Shown: positions 42,086-52,157 of the stretch, in pieces
Position numbering within the stretch: the stretch's first letter is position 1
How the letters are laid out: every line of letters begins with the position of its first letter
Translations under genes and position numbers: made by a program
Source of the DNA: Saprospiraceae bacterium
Lineage (GTDB): Bacteria > Bacteroidota > Bacteroidia > Chitinophagales > Saprospiraceae
DNA: 64,000 nucleotides
Direction: 5' to 3'
NCBI GenBank assembly: GCA_028280415.1
Contig: JANQLV010000064.1
Span: forward strand, 1 to 64,000
The notes under the pieces: generated by a model
What the model was told of the DNA's origin: nothing
Database searches by the model: none
What the model saw: the letters and a program-made list of their open reading frames with translations, nothing else

Positions 42086-44626
42086 TTATTCTTTGATATC
42101 ACTATTCTTGACTTCCTTAGATAGTGTAATTTCAATTGATTTATTATCCTTAGCCATTATTGCTTTAAAAATACTGCCCTCTGAAGGGTTCTGATTCAAA
42201 ATGAATTCGGCTAGCGGATCTTCAATATATTTTTGAATAGCACGATGCAATGGTCTGGCTCCAAACTGCGGATCAAATCCTTTCTCCGCAACGAATTTCT
42301 TCGCTCCTTCGGAAAGTTTCAAGGCATAACCCATACCATCCAGTCGCTTGTACAAATCTTTCAAGGTGATATCTATGATCTTGAAGATATCTTCCTGATC
42401 AAGACTATTGAAGACAACAATATCATCAATTCTGTTTAAAAATTCTGGGCTGAAAGTTCGTTTTAAAGCATTTTGAATAACTGCTTTACTGTTATCTTCA
42501 GCTGCATCTTGTCTCGCCTGGGTAGCAAAACCAACCCCTTGCCCGAAATCTTTTAATTGACGAACTCCGATATTCGAAGTCATGATGATCAAGGTATTTT
42601 TGAAATCAACTTTTCTACCTAATCCATCGGTCAACTGGCCATCATCCAATACTTGTAATAAAATATTGTATACATCTGGATGCGCTTTTTCGATCTCGTC
42701 TAAAAGGATAACGGAATAGGGCTTTCTTCTAACTTTTTCGGTAAGTTGCCCTCCCTCTTCATATCCGACATAACCGGGAGGCGCTCCGATCAATCTGCTG
42801 ATCGCAAATTTTTCCATATACTCACTCATATCAATTCTGATCAAAGCATCTTCAGAATCGAAAATATAACGAGCTAAAGCTTTAGCCAATTCGGTTTTTC
42901 CAACTCCGGTAGGGCCAAGGAAAATAAAAGAACCAATTGGTTTTGTTGGATCTTTTAAACCAACTCGGTTACGCTGAATGGCTTTTGTGACTTTTATGAT
43001 TGCCTCGTTCTGACCAATGATTACATTCTGTAAATCCTCGGTCATTCCAACCAGCTTATTGCTTTCGCTTTGTGCTACTCTGACCACTGGAATTCCCGTC
43101 ATCATGGATACCACTTCAGCAATATCATCTTCATCAACAGGATAGCGCTTGGTCTTTGCTTCTTCTTCCCATTCGACTTTTGCAAACTCAAGCTTCCGAA
43201 CCAGTTGCGACTCATCATCTCTTAAATCCGCAGCTTTTTCGTATTGCTGGCTTTTAACGGCCTGATTTTTCTTTTCTTTAAGCTCTTCAATGCGCTTTTC
43301 GAGCTCCTCAATATTTTTGGGTACGTGGATGTTTTTCAAATGTACTCTTGCTCCAACTTCATCCAGTACATCAATAGCTTTGTCTGGTAAGAAACGATCA
43401 CTGATATAGCGATCACTTAATTTGACACAAGCTTTGATTGCTTCATCGGAATAATTTACATTGTGGAACTCTTCGTACTTCGGTTTGATATTTTGCAGAA
43501 TGTGAACAGCCTCTTCGGTAGAAGGCGGATCGACAATTACTTTCTGGAATCGCCGGTCCAGTGCTCCATCCTTTTCAATATGCTGTCGGTACTCATCCAG
43601 TGTTGAAGCACCGATACATTGTAATTCTCCTCTGGCCAGTGCTGGTTTGAAAATATTGGAAGCGTCCAGCGAACCGGTTGCACCTCCTGCTCCAACAATA
43701 GTATGGATCTCATCGATAAAGAGGATCACGTCACGAGATTTTTCCAGCTCATTCATGATCGCTTTCATACGTTCTTCAAATTGTCCCCGGTACTTGGTCC
43801 CCGCTACCAGTGCTGCAAGATCGAGCATCACGATACGCTTGTTGAAAAGCGTTCGCGAGACTTTGCGTTGAATAATACGCAAAGCTAACCCTTCCACAAT
43901 GGCGGTCTTTCCAACTCCGGGCTCACCAATCAGGATTGGATTATTTTTCTTGCGCCGGCTAAGAATTTGAGAAACGCGCTCAATCTCGTTTTCTCGTCCG
44001 ATGATCGGATCAAGTTTGTCTTCCTCTGCGAGTTTGGTTACATCTCTTCCAAAATTATCTAAAACTGGAGTACGGGATTTAGTAGCACCTTTTCTTTGAT
44101 ATCTGGCACTTTCTTCTTCTTCGAATGGTTCATCCGGGTCAGAAGGGCCAGAAGCAAAGAGATCCGGACTGGTCATGTCTTGCTCCTGCTTGACAAAGTC
44201 GAGCTCGGATTTGTAGATATCATAGTCTACATCAAACTGACTGAGAATCCGGCTTGCCAGATTTTCTTTATGTTTTAAAATGGAAAGCATTAAATGCTCC
44301 GGACAAATTTCTTCGTTTCTAAGCATTTTGGCTTCGAGGAAAGTAACTTTCAATACCTTCTCGGCATGCTTACTAAGGGGAAGATTTCCTACATTCAAAG
44401 ATGCCTTGTTGATGGGCATTCTCTGAACAGATTCTTCTATAGTCTGCTTTAGCTCGAATGTATCTACGTCCAGTGAATCAAGGACGCGAATGGCCAGACT
44501 ATCTTCTATCTGCATAATGCCTAGTAAAAGATGTTCTGTGCCTATAAAATCCTGTCCTAAGCGGACAGCTTCCTCTCGACTGCGAGAGATAATTTGCTTG
44601 ACTTTTGGTGAAAACTTCCTGTTCAT
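42086..44626 (-). CDS. clpC: ATP-dependent Clp protease ATP-binding subunit ClpC
   Basis: An 846-residue AAA+ unfoldase. It has two N-terminal Clp repeats (1-150), AAA-1 with Walker A GEPGVGKT and Walker [10 protein letters not shown], a UVR-type middle segment ([22 protein letters not shown]), and AAA-2 with Walker A GPTGVGKT and '[14 protein letters not shown]'. A VGF tripeptide in AAA-2 (in 'GQGVGFATQ') is probably the ClpP-docking loop, so it should work with ClpP in protein quality control. The order ClpC, then IF-3, L35, L20 on one strand is separated by terminators. Confidence 0.95.
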   Translation of the reverse strand: MNRKFSPKVKQIISRSREEAVRLGQDFIGTEHLLLGIMQIEDSLAIRVLDSLDVDTFELKQTIEESVQRMPINKASLNVGNLPLSKHAEKVLKVTFLEAKMLRNEEICPEHLMLSILKHKENLASRILSQFDVDYDIYKSELDFVKQEQDMTSPDLFASGPSDPDEPFEEEESARYQRKGATKSRTPVLDNFGRDVTKLAEEDKLDPIIGRENEIERVSQILSRRKKNNPILIGEPGVGKTAIVEGLALRIIQRKVSRTLFNKRIVMLDLAALVAGTKYRGQFEERMKAIMNELEKSRDVILFIDEIHTIVGAGGATGSLDASNIFKPALARGELQCIGASTLDEYRQHIEKDGALDRRFQKVIVDPPSTEEAVHILQNIKPKYEEFHNVNYSDEAIKACVKLSDRYISDRFLPDKAIDVLDEVGARVHLKNIHVPKNIEELEKRIEELKEKKNQAVKSQQYEKAADLRDDESQLVRKLEFAKVEWEEEAKTKRYPVDEDDIAEVVSMMTGIPVVRVAQSESNKLVGMTEDLQNVIIGQNEAIIKVTKAIQRNRVGLKDPTKPIGSFIFLGPTGVGKTELAKALARYIFDSEDALIRIDMSEYMEKFAISRLIGAPPGYVGYEEGGQLTEKVRRKPYSVILLDEIEKAHPDVYNILLQVLDDGQLTDGLGRKVDFKNTLIIMTSNIGVRQLKDFGQGVGFATQARQDAAEDNSKAVIQNALKRTFSPEFLNRIDDIVVFNSLDQEDIFKIIDITLKDLYKRLDGMGYALKLSEGAKKFVAEKGFDPQFGARPLHRAIQKYIEDPLAEFILNQNPSEGSIFKAIMAKDNKSIEITLSKEVKNSDIKE

Positions 44627-45353
44627 GATTGCTATTTAGACCTCGATATATGTTTCTTATTTTTAATAGAAGAAACAATAACAATAATAAGGTTAATTAT
44701 TTAAGTTTACAAAATAGATACTTGAAAAATCTATAAAATAGACCTATGCTTAAAGAAGGCTTTGTATCTGTAAGAAAACCGTCATTTGGGGCGGTTTGTT
44801 CAAACCCAAATTTCTGGTTAACAGTTACGTGTACGAAAGAATTGGAATACTGTTGTCCGTACGACGCGAGTTTTTCGTTATTAATATTTTAATCACCTAA
44901 AAAATTGTGCCACTAGGAATGTTTTTAGTTTGCTCTGACATAAAAACAGTAGCTCGATACATCGCAATTTTTCCTGTGAGAATCCGGAAATTGTAAAAGC
45001 CAGAATCCTGGATATGATGTCTTTACAATAACTGTCTTCAAAGTTGGAATGCTGCCTGAATGTAATGAACCAGCTCTTTTAAGCAGCAATACAGAGACCT
45101 GATTTTACGAATGGCCTTTTGGTTCTTCTTAAACGATAAAAAAGTCTTATTAAGTATTAGCCTAATTTGTATAAGTAAAGATGCTGGCTTCGTAAATCGT
45201 TGATTATTAGTGGGTTATTGGTGCTGTTGCTTGTAGCTGGAAATATTGAAAAAACGCAATTATTTTTCTCCAATTTATTTAATTATCTTGTGATTTAATG
45301 AGATATTTACGCGGACTAACATCCATAAATCGATTATAATAATATTAGTTTTT
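44627..45353. other. Divergent intergenic region of 727 bases
   Basis: I see no gene, tRNA or consensus promoter here. It contains the clpC start region at one end and the STAS gene leader at the other. The GGTTTGTTCAAACCC palindrome near 44794 is a simple inverted repeat, not a tRNA arm. Confidence 0.5.
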
Positions 45354-45734
45354 ATGAAATTTAGCATTAATAAAGAGGAAAGATATACGATCTTAAGTTT
45401 GGAGGAAGACAACCTGAATACCTTGATCGCTCCAAGCTTAAAGTCGGAGTTTGTGATCATGAGAAACGAAGGAGTAAAAAATTTGATACTCGATCTTACA
45501 GCTGTCAGTTTTGTTGATTCTTCCGGATTAAGTGCCATATTGACAGCTAATCGACTCTGGAATGATACAGGATTATTTATTTTGACAGGGATTGAACATG
45601 AAAGTGTGAAAAAACTTATAAGCATCTCACGCCTGAATACAGTCTTGACGATTATCCCGACTGTGCAGGAATCTATTGACTATGTTTTAATGGAAGAGAT
45701 AGAGAAAGAATTAAACTCAGACAGCGAAGATTAG
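45354..45734 (+). CDS. STAS-domain anti-sigma-factor antagonist-like protein
   Basis: A 126-residue STAS-domain protein of the SpoIIAA/RsbV kind. The signature 'NLILDLTAVSFVDSSGLSAIL' (split: strand, then DSSG at 55-58) contains the Ser that a cognate anti-sigma kinase would phosphorylate, and the following 'A.r....g..l.L.gi...v..li..s.l....' pattern is intact. The tail is acidic. In Bacteroidota such proteins can act in partner-switching or other signalling; no partner kinase or phosphatase is in the window. Confidence 0.87.
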   Translation: MKFSINKEERYTILSLEEDNLNTLIAPSLKSEFVIMRNEGVKNLILDLTAVSFVDSSGLSAILTANRLWNDTGLFILTGIEHESVKKLISISRLNTVLTIIPTVQESIDYVLMEEIEKELNSDSED

Positions 45735-45840
45735 CATAGTGCTTCCTTTTTCTGTCTTAGATAAAATGGCTTAGCTGCTGATTGCGGTTGAGCCATTCGT
45801 GTTTCTTCTTCCATCTTTTGGAGTGTTTTTGATGCCCCTA

Positions 45841-45868
45841 AAAAAATAGACCTGCTCAAAAGCAGGTC
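45841..45868 (-). terminator. Terminator of the Crp/Fnr gene
   Basis: GACCTGCT (45849-45856) pairs perfectly with AGCAGGTC (45861-45868), loop of 4, followed on the minus strand by a T-run. It lies 72 bases after the Crp/Fnr stop and may also end the convergent STAS transcript. Confidence 0.8.
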
Positions 45869-45940
45869 CAATACCATTTTTTAACCAAACTATAAAAATG
45901 AAAAGAAAGGCTAGTTATACATAGCTTTAAAAATATTATG

Positions 45941-46621
45941 CTAAGCCAACTTGGCCATATCTCTTATGAGTATGCTTCTTCGGTTGAAATAAATCAAATC
46001 CGATTTACGTAATTCATTTAAAACTGAAGTTACCGTTTGTCTTGAAGTACCGGTGAGGTTGGCAATATCCTGCTGAGTCAAAGAGTGCTTCAATAACATC
46101 TCGTATCCAACTCTTCTTCCGCGTTTTTCTGCACTATCTTTTAAGAAATCTATGATACGGGTACGAGCATCTTTGAAGATCAGGGATTCTAATCTGGATT
46201 CTGCTCTTCTCAGTCGTCCGCCAATCAGGGTGATCACTTTCAAACACAATTTATGATTACTCTGCATTAGTTTTTTGAAATCCGAAACTTTCAGTACGCA
46301 AAGCTTTATTTCCTCATTCATCGCTCTGGCAAAATCCTGACGTCTTTCTTCTCCTACTAAACCTAATTCACCAAACATGGCCGTTGGATGTAATATAGCC
46401 TTGATAACCTCTCGGCCATCACTGGAGTGTGTACCAATTTTAATGGTGCCTTTGACCAGGAAAAATATATTATTAGATGGCTCATCAGGTAAATATATAT
46501 AGCTGTACTTGGGCTTTACTTTTATTTCAACAAGTTTTGATAAAGTGTCTACTTCTTCAGTGCTAAGTACAGAGAATAAAGGAAATTGTTGTAGAAAGGT
46601 AGTTTTAGAAGCGTGATCCAT
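45941..46621 (-). CDS. Crp/Fnr family transcriptional regulator
   Basis: A 226-residue regulator. Residues 15-130 form a cyclic-nucleotide-binding-type beta roll ('YIYLPDEPSNNIFFLVKGTIKIGTHS' in part, 'GELGLVGEERR'), and 150-220 a winged helix-turn-helix with recognition helix 'LTQQDIANLTGTSRQTVTSVLNEL'. There are no N-terminal Cys clusters, so it is not an oxygen-sensing FNR; the Arg and Ser of classic cAMP sites are not clearly present, so the ligand is open. Its upstream region holds repeated TGTAAA/TTTACA half-sites that could be its own operators. Confidence 0.88.
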   Translation of the reverse strand: MDHASKTTFLQQFPLFSVLSTEEVDTLSKLVEIKVKPKYSYIYLPDEPSNNIFFLVKGTIKIGTHSSDGREVIKAILHPTAMFGELGLVGEERRQDFARAMNEEIKLCVLKVSDFKKLMQSNHKLCLKVITLIGGRLRRAESRLESLIFKDARTRIIDFLKDSAEKRGRRVGYEMLLKHSLTQQDIANLTGTSRQTVTSVLNELRKSDLIYFNRRSILIRDMAKLA

Positions 46622-47650
46622 GGTAAATAGGTTTAATAAGGATTTCTAAAAAGATTGCATTTTGACTATATTACAATGTAAAATTCTGAATAATATCTCC
46701 ATTAAAAAAGTACAGAATGTGAAAATTGTGATCTTGTAAATATTTTACAGGATTTTGTAAAGTATTGATTTTTAGTTGGTTAAATTGTTTTTTGTATTTT
46801 ACTTGTGAATAGCTGTACTTTGATTTTTTTGAGTGGAAATGTTAAAGTTTGTATTTGCTGGCCTAGATTTTCGCCAAATTATATTCGGATATATGCCTTT
46901 TGGGGGACATAAAAAGAGAAGAAAAAAGGTCTGATTTTATTGCAGAAGGATGCCTCGTCGGTTGATTACATCATTTGATAAGCAATAGAAATAGTAAACA
47001 AATTGCCTGAGGATTATCTGTTCTGACAGGTAGAAAAGCGGGATATTGAAACAGCCTCAAGTACAAAACTTGTCAGCTATCTATTGCTTAAATGTCGGAA
47101 AGAGGAAGATAGAATGATAAAAGGATAAATTGTCTTTACTTTTATATAAAAAAGTAATATTTTTACGATGTTGTTACATCCAAATACTGATTGTTAACTT
47201 CATTTCCTATCTATTTCCTAAGTCTGGAGTTGCTCATTCCCTCAGTATACTTGTGAATTTGTGACGATTTCTCCATTGACTTTAGATGCAGATTTTCATT
47301 TAGCTATGCTCAGTAACTTAGAATCAGCTTTAAGTGCTGAAAGGCTTTATATATAATTTTGAATTTTTATTTTAATTATAATAATTGTGTAAATGCAATG
47401 CCTCTTTTTGAATATTAATGATTTATGTATTTGAAATAGTTGGGATGTATATTAACACTTATCGGGAATGAAATACTTGATACAGCAAAAGTTAGTTAAA
47501 TGTGATGATGGAGTGATTTTTGCAACGCATAATGAATACACATAATTACCCTCCTTTTAATATTGATAATCAAGTCTGGTTTTGCTAATCTGTGACTTGA
47601 CATTTTTACGGAACGACTTATATACTTATAATTTAACCAACAGGCTTGCC
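46622..47650. other. Divergent intergenic region of about 1 kb
   Basis: Very AT-rich; no credible protein or RNA gene was found. The only structure I can point to is the group of TGTAAA/TTTACA half-sites at 46671-46761. This is where promoters for the Crp/Fnr gene and the type B cargo gene must lie. Confidence 0.5.
46671..46761. promoter_or_regulatory. Candidate operator cluster (TGTAAA/TTTACA)
   Basis: A perfect palindrome TGTAAA-TAT-TTTACA is at 46735-46749. A further TGTAAA at 46756-46761 lies 21 bases from the first half-site, two helical turns. A TTACA-A-TGTAA palindrome is at 46671-46681. The group lies 50-140 bases upstream of the Crp/Fnr start. Confidence 0.4.
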
Positions 47651-50600
47651 ATGAAAATATTTGTACATCTGTTTGCAAATAGTCGTAGTTCGGAATCTTA
47701 CCTATCTTATGCCATAGGTAGTCTCATTATCTTTTCTTTGTTGGGATATTTCACCAATGACCAATTTCGATTGAATGAAAACGCTTGTCTGAATTATGAA
47801 AGTAGAGCACCAGAAGGAAGCCATGCGGATACGATTTGTACAACTATCATTGATGGTTTAGAGAATACTAACTACTCTTTTGTTTCGGTTTTAAATCAAC
47901 CATTATTTAATCCTGAAATGGATATGCTATTCATCTCGACGGATGAAGGCATCCCGTTTTCCGATTGTTTGCCTTTAAATGAATTAAGCGGAAACTTCAA
48001 TAGTACAGAAATATGGATGGCCCCAATAAATGGAACGGGCGTTTTAACGGTCGATGACAATACCCCCTGTTTTACATATTCTCCGAATCCTGGACAGAAT
48101 GGTAATTTTATTGATACAATGGCGCTTATCATTTGTGACGATTTGGAAATTTGTGATACCACTGTTCTTATAGCCTCCGTGGTGCCAGCCAATTGTCCGG
48201 AAATAATTGTTGATGAAACCGCAAGCATCACAGTTGTAGAATGTTTTGAATTAGGTTTTTATTGCTTACCGATCAATCCGGTTGATTTATTCAATTATCA
48301 AATCACCGATAATGGTGAGCCCTATTTCCAGGGATTTGCAGCATGTGATTTCGATTCAATTTTATTTTATCAAACCAACCTGCTCGACTTACAAGCTCCG
48401 GATGGACCATATGAATTGGTTAACTGGGCAGAGAACGGCGAAAATCATTCGATCCCGGTATTTGAAGACCTGGAACAGCTATTGGATTCTATGAATGTCT
48501 GGGATCCGGAAGGTGATTGGATCATTAATTCGGCAGGCGATATTCAGGGAGGAACAGAATCAGGCACTTATGGAATATTGGAAATTAATCAAATTCCTTT
48601 CCCCTTCTTCAGTATTGATCTACCATTAGCTACGGCCGCTTTTCCGAACGGTGTTCAGATTGCTGTAGATACCGGTTTTCACGAAATTATTCTCAACGAT
48701 ATCTTTACCGGCTGTCAGGATACAATCCTGATCGATGTGGAATGTATAAATATTCAATGCCCTGAATTTTATGATGGCCCCACAGAACTATTAGCTGCTG
48801 ATTGCGATAGTTTGACCGAAATATGTTTAAATGTACCGATTACGGACTTTCTGAATTATACCGTTTTTGATAATGGGCCAGCCTACCAAGGGCCTCTTGC
48901 CGGCTGCGAAATTGATACCCTGCTGACTTATCCTACTGATGATTTTAGTGCTCCCGGAGTATATGATCTGGAAAGCTGGATCGTCAACGGACAGCTTTTT
49001 AGCTTTGACGGCTTTACAAATGTGAGCGAACTAATTGATTCGCTAAATGCTTTCGATCCGGTAGGGAACTGGTCCTTGCTAGGCAATTTGATCATTGGCG
49101 GAGCTGCAGGCAATACTTATGGTTCTTTAGTCATTTTTGAAAATGGAAATGTCCTGGCTGAGATATTGCCGGGGCAATTGCCCGTGGCAAACAATATTTC
49201 TATACAAGTGGACACGGGCTTCCACGAGTTGATAGTCAGGGATACTACGACGGGTTGTATAGATACAATTGGTCTTAACATAAATTGTGAAGCAATTGGC
49301 GGAATGAGCATCGATACCTTGCTCTCGGTATTTGAAGGCATGGTAGATACCTTCTGCCTGGATGTTTCTAATCTCGGAACGATCTCGAGTATCATTAATG
49401 TATGTCCCGGTGAGTCGGATGGAAATGCTGGCTTTATGATTATTCCCGGAACTACCTGCATAGAATACTCTGGAGACGTTTTGGGACTGGATACCTTCTG
49501 TGTAGAAGTTTGCGATTTCAACCTGGGGATTTGCGATACGACGAATATCATTATCGAAGTAATACCCGAACCGGATACTTTTGAAGTGGATATGCTCCTT
49601 GGCTTTTCGGATACCCTTTGCATTGACACTACTGGTTTACCTGGAAACATTACAAGCTTCAATAATTTCTGCTTTCAGGATGATATTAATCTGTTTCTGA
49701 ATGAGGATACTTATTGCGTGGAATTTATGGGAATCAGCCTGGGGACAGATACGATTTGCATACAAATTTGTGATGATCTTGGCTTTTGTAATGAGACTTT
49801 CATAATTGTCAATATTGAATCCCAGACAATAGATTCTATTGAAACGGAAATCGTAGTAGGAATGGCAAATACTGATACTATTTGTATTGATACCACAGAG
49901 CTTGCCGGGACGATAACCCTTATTAATAATTATTGTCTGAACCAATCCGGAACGTTCGTTGATTTTGATATTCTCGATGATTATTGTGTAAGTTTTGAAG
50001 GCTTGCTACCCGAAGGAAGTGATACGGCCTGTATAGAAATATGCGATGAATTTGGTTTTTGTGATACGACTATTCTAGTGGTTAATACCTTGGAAAATAT
50101 GGCGATTGATCCACCGGTCGCAATAGATGATGATACGATAACGGTGACCAACACACCGGTAGATATCAACATTCTGGATAATGATACACTAAACAGTAGC
50201 CTCATAGATATTGAAATTATTTCTGATCCGGAAAACGGGGTAGTAGTACTGAATCCGAATTTTGATGTGACTTACATTCCTAATGAAGGTTTCTGTGGTG
50301 CTGTAGATAGCTTTATTTATTTCATTGAAACACTCGGAGGTACAGATATGGCAACGGTCTTTATTGAAGTACTTTGTGATGAACTGGTAATTTATAACGG
50401 TATATCTCCGAATGAAGACGGGATCAATGATGTTTTTACGATTGGTGGAATCAATAATTTCCCGGATAATGAGGTACGTATTTTCAATCGATGGGGGAAT
50501 CAGGTATTCCTGAGAAAAGGCTATACCAATGATGCTGCTTTTGACGGGACCTGGCAGGGAAAGTCCTTACCGGATGGTACCTATTTTTATTTAATTGAAA

Positions 50601-50659
50601 TCACAGATGAAAACGGTGAAACGATGAAATTTAACGGTTATTTACAAATACATCGTTAA
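47651..50659 (+). CDS. Large repeat-containing surface protein with T9SS type B sorting domain
   Basis: A 1002-residue exported protein; an in-frame TTG at 47582 lies upstream, but the ATG at 47651 gives a proper N-terminus with a hydrophobic segment (about 20-37). Two long repeats of about 160-180 residues ('NYQITDNGEPYFQG.....' and 'NYTVFDNGPAYQGPLAG') are followed by at least three shorter units around 'DT.CIDTT.L.G.IT..NN.C', and by a cadherin/Big_9-like 'DDDTITVTNTPVDINILDNDT' domain. The C-terminus is a T9SS type B (CHU) sorting domain with 'NGISPNEDGINDVF', 'IFNRWGNQVF' and 'LPDGTYFYLIE'. It is Cys- and Asp-rich. It should be exported by T9SS; adhesion or gliding are possible roles. 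Confidence 0.85.
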   Translation: MKIFVHLFANSRSSESYLSYAIGSLIIFSLLGYFTNDQFRLNENACLNYESRAPEGSHADTICTTIIDGLENTNYSFVSVLNQPLFNPEMDMLFISTDEGIPFSDCLPLNELSGNFNSTEIWMAPINGTGVLTVDDNTPCFTYSPNPGQNGNFIDTMALIICDDLEICDTTVLIASVVPANCPEIIVDETASITVVECFELGFYCLPINPVDLFNYQITDNGEPYFQGFAACDFDSILFYQTNLLDLQAPDGPYELVNWAENGENHSIPVFEDLEQLLDSMNVWDPEGDWIINSAGDIQGGTESGTYGILEINQIPFPFFSIDLPLATAAFPNGVQIAVDTGFHEIILNDIFTGCQDTILIDVECINIQCPEFYDGPTELLAADCDSLTEICLNVPITDFLNYTVFDNGPAYQGPLAGCEIDTLLTYPTDDFSAPGVYDLESWIVNGQLFSFDGFTNVSELIDSLNAFDPVGNWSLLGNLIIGGAAGNTYGSLVIFENGNVLAEILPGQLPVANNISIQVDTGFHELIVRDTTTGCIDTIGLNINCEAIGGMSIDTLLSVFEGMVDTFCLDVSNLGTISSIINVCPGESDGNAGFMIIPGTTCIEYSGDVLGLDTFCVEVCDFNLGICDTTNIIIEVIPEPDTFEVDMLLGFSDTLCIDTTGLPGNITSFNNFCFQDDINLFLNEDTYCVEFMGISLGTDTICIQICDDLGFCNETFIIVNIESQTIDSIETEIVVGMANTDTICIDTTELAGTITLINNYCLNQSGTFVDFDILDDYCVSFEGLLPEGSDTACIEICDEFGFCDTTILVVNTLENMAIDPPVAIDDDTITVTNTPVDINILDNDTLNSSLIDIEIISDPENGVVVLNPNFDVTYIPNEGFCGAVDSFIYFIETLGGTDMATVFIEVLCDELVIYNGISPNEDGINDVFTIGGINNFPDNEVRIFNRWGNQVFLRKGYTNDAAFDGTWQGKSLPDGTYFYLIEITDENGETMKFNGYLQIHR

Positions 50660-50660
50660 C

Positions 50661-50736
50661 AAAAACCGGAGTCTTTCAATGGAAATGAGACGTTGGTGGG
50701 GGGCTAACTCAAATTTCATTGCAAAGACTCCTTTTA
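50661..50736 (+). terminator. Terminator after the type B cargo gene
   Basis: GGAGTCTTTCAATG (50668-50681) pairs with CATTGCAAAGACTCC (50717-50731) with one bulge; four T follow. The loop is about 35 bases. Confidence 0.65.
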
Positions 50737-50905
50737 AGTTTTGGCATTGCTTGAAGAATAAATTTAATGTATAAAATCTTATTTTCTAATCAGTTGTGAA
50801 ATTGGATGTAAATCATTGAAAATCAAATACTTCGAAAGCCCGAAAATGCTGCTAAAGGCATGGTTTTTGGAAATTTATTATTTGACTTTCGACAAAAAGG
50901 TAAAA

Positions 50906-51916
50906 ATGAGGAAATTTATACTTTTAACTTTAGCACTCTTTTTGGCAACAACCTGGTCCTATGGGCAGCAGGATGCCATGTTTACAAAATATATGTTTAA
51001 CAGCCTGGCCTTCAATCCTGCTTTCGCCGGAAGTCCGGAATATATGCAGGTTCGATTGCTATACCGAAATCAATGGTGGGGAATTGAAGGTGCGCCAACT
51101 ACTCAATCGCTTTCCGTACATTCACCAGTAAAGGAGCGCATCGGTTTGGGAATGAATTTGATCAACGATAAAATTGGTGCAACCGGATCGACTACGGCTA
51201 ATTTCAGTTATGCTTATCGCATGCCCTTCGGAAATGGAAAATTATCTATAGGTTTGCAAGCCGGGTTTTCCAACTGGCGTGCAGATTGGAATGATTTAAG
51301 ATTCAAAGACCCGGCATCTACAGATCAATCCTTTAGTGATATGACACCGAACCACTGGTTATTCAATTTCGGAACCGGTGTATTTTATTATGCACCGAAA
51401 TATTATATTGGAATTTCCGTACCACATTTATACAATAATGACTTGCGCAGAGATGTAGCCGAGGGCGTGGAAGTTTGGGCAAAGCAATATCGACACTATT
51501 ATTTTACCGCCGGAGCAGCGCTGCCTCTGCGCGGAGATGCTTTGATTTTCAAGCCGTCTATCTTGATTAAAAGTGTCGGATTATTCGGAGATTTCACACC
51601 TGCTTCCAGTAATCCTTCCCGGGTTGGTGCACCTACGGAATTTGATCTGGATGCCTCGCTTTTGTTTTACAATGCTTTGTGGGTAGGACTGTCTGTTAGA
51701 GGCGCTTTTGAAGCAAAGATTTTTGGCGGGGATAGTTCATTCGACTCAGCCGATATCTGGATAGCTTACTACCTGCCAAATGGCTATCGAATCGGTGCTG
51801 CGTATGATTATACCATCAGTGATCTACAGGAGTTTGCCAGAGGATCTTTTGAAATTATGCTCGGCTATGATTTTAATTTTAAATCCAAAAAATTCAATAC
51901 GCCAAGGTATTTTTAA
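50906..51916 (+). CDS. PorP/SprF family T9SS membrane protein
   Basis: A 336-residue outer-membrane protein of the PorP/SprF family. It has a signal peptide (ending SYGQ) followed at once by the family hallmark 'QDAMFTKYMFNSLAFNPAFAGS' (in part), then 'LLYRNQWWGIEGAPTTQSLS' and a beta-barrel. The ATG at 50906 follows an AAGG stretch; the frame extends upstream to a TTG at 50816, which would add 30 non-signal residues. Such proteins are linked to secretion or surface anchoring of T9SS type B cargo. Here the gene lies just downstream of such a cargo (47651-50659), separated by a terminator. Confidence 0.92.
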   Translation: MRKFILLTLALFLATTWSYGQQDAMFTKYMFNSLAFNPAFAGSPEYMQVRLLYRNQWWGIEGAPTTQSLSVHSPVKERIGLGMNLINDKIGATGSTTANFSYAYRMPFGNGKLSIGLQAGFSNWRADWNDLRFKDPASTDQSFSDMTPNHWLFNFGTGVFYYAPKYYIGISVPHLYNNDLRRDVAEGVEVWAKQYRHYYFTAGAALPLRGDALIFKPSILIKSVGLFGDFTPASSNPSRVGAPTEFDLDASLLFYNALWVGLSVRGAFEAKIFGGDSSFDSADIWIAYYLPNGYRIGAAYDYTISDLQEFARGSFEIMLGYDFNFKSKKFNTPRYF

Positions 51917-51952
51917 TATCCCTTTCTAGCTTAGCTGATAAATTATAGGAAT

Positions 51953-51993
51953 AAAAAGTTTGACTAATCTTTAGTCAAACTTTTTATTTTTTT
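51953..51993. terminator. Perfect 15-bp terminator after porP/sprF-like gene
   Basis: Arms 51953-51967 and 51971-51985 are perfectly complementary with a 3-base loop and end in a T-rich stretch. Confidence 0.9.
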
Positions 51994-51998
51994 AACAA

Positions 51999-52006
51999 TA
52001 TATTTG
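51999..52006 (+). promoter_or_regulatory. Candidate -7 element TATATTTG
   Basis: Matches TAnnTTTG right after the terminator, 151 bases upstream of the metalloprotease gene. No -33 match at 19 bases. Confidence 0.4.
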
Positions 52007-52157
52007 TACTTTTAGCTTTTAAGATGAGTCATTTCTCACACATTCCCAATAATATATCTGTTATATTGTAAAGCTAGTATGAATTCTTAGACCCAAGAGT
52101 TTAATGGCTTTTGGCCATAGTTTATATTTACTATTTTACCTTTATAGATTGATTGTT

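Noticed and set aside
44780-44830. tRNA-like GGTTTGTTCAAACCC segment
   Set aside because: It is a simple inverted repeat; no acceptor, D or anticodon arms can be drawn around it. No tRNA was recognised anywhere in the window.
45275-45625. 116-codon minus-strand frame
   Set aside because: It is the antisense shadow of the STAS gene, whose signature is unambiguous.
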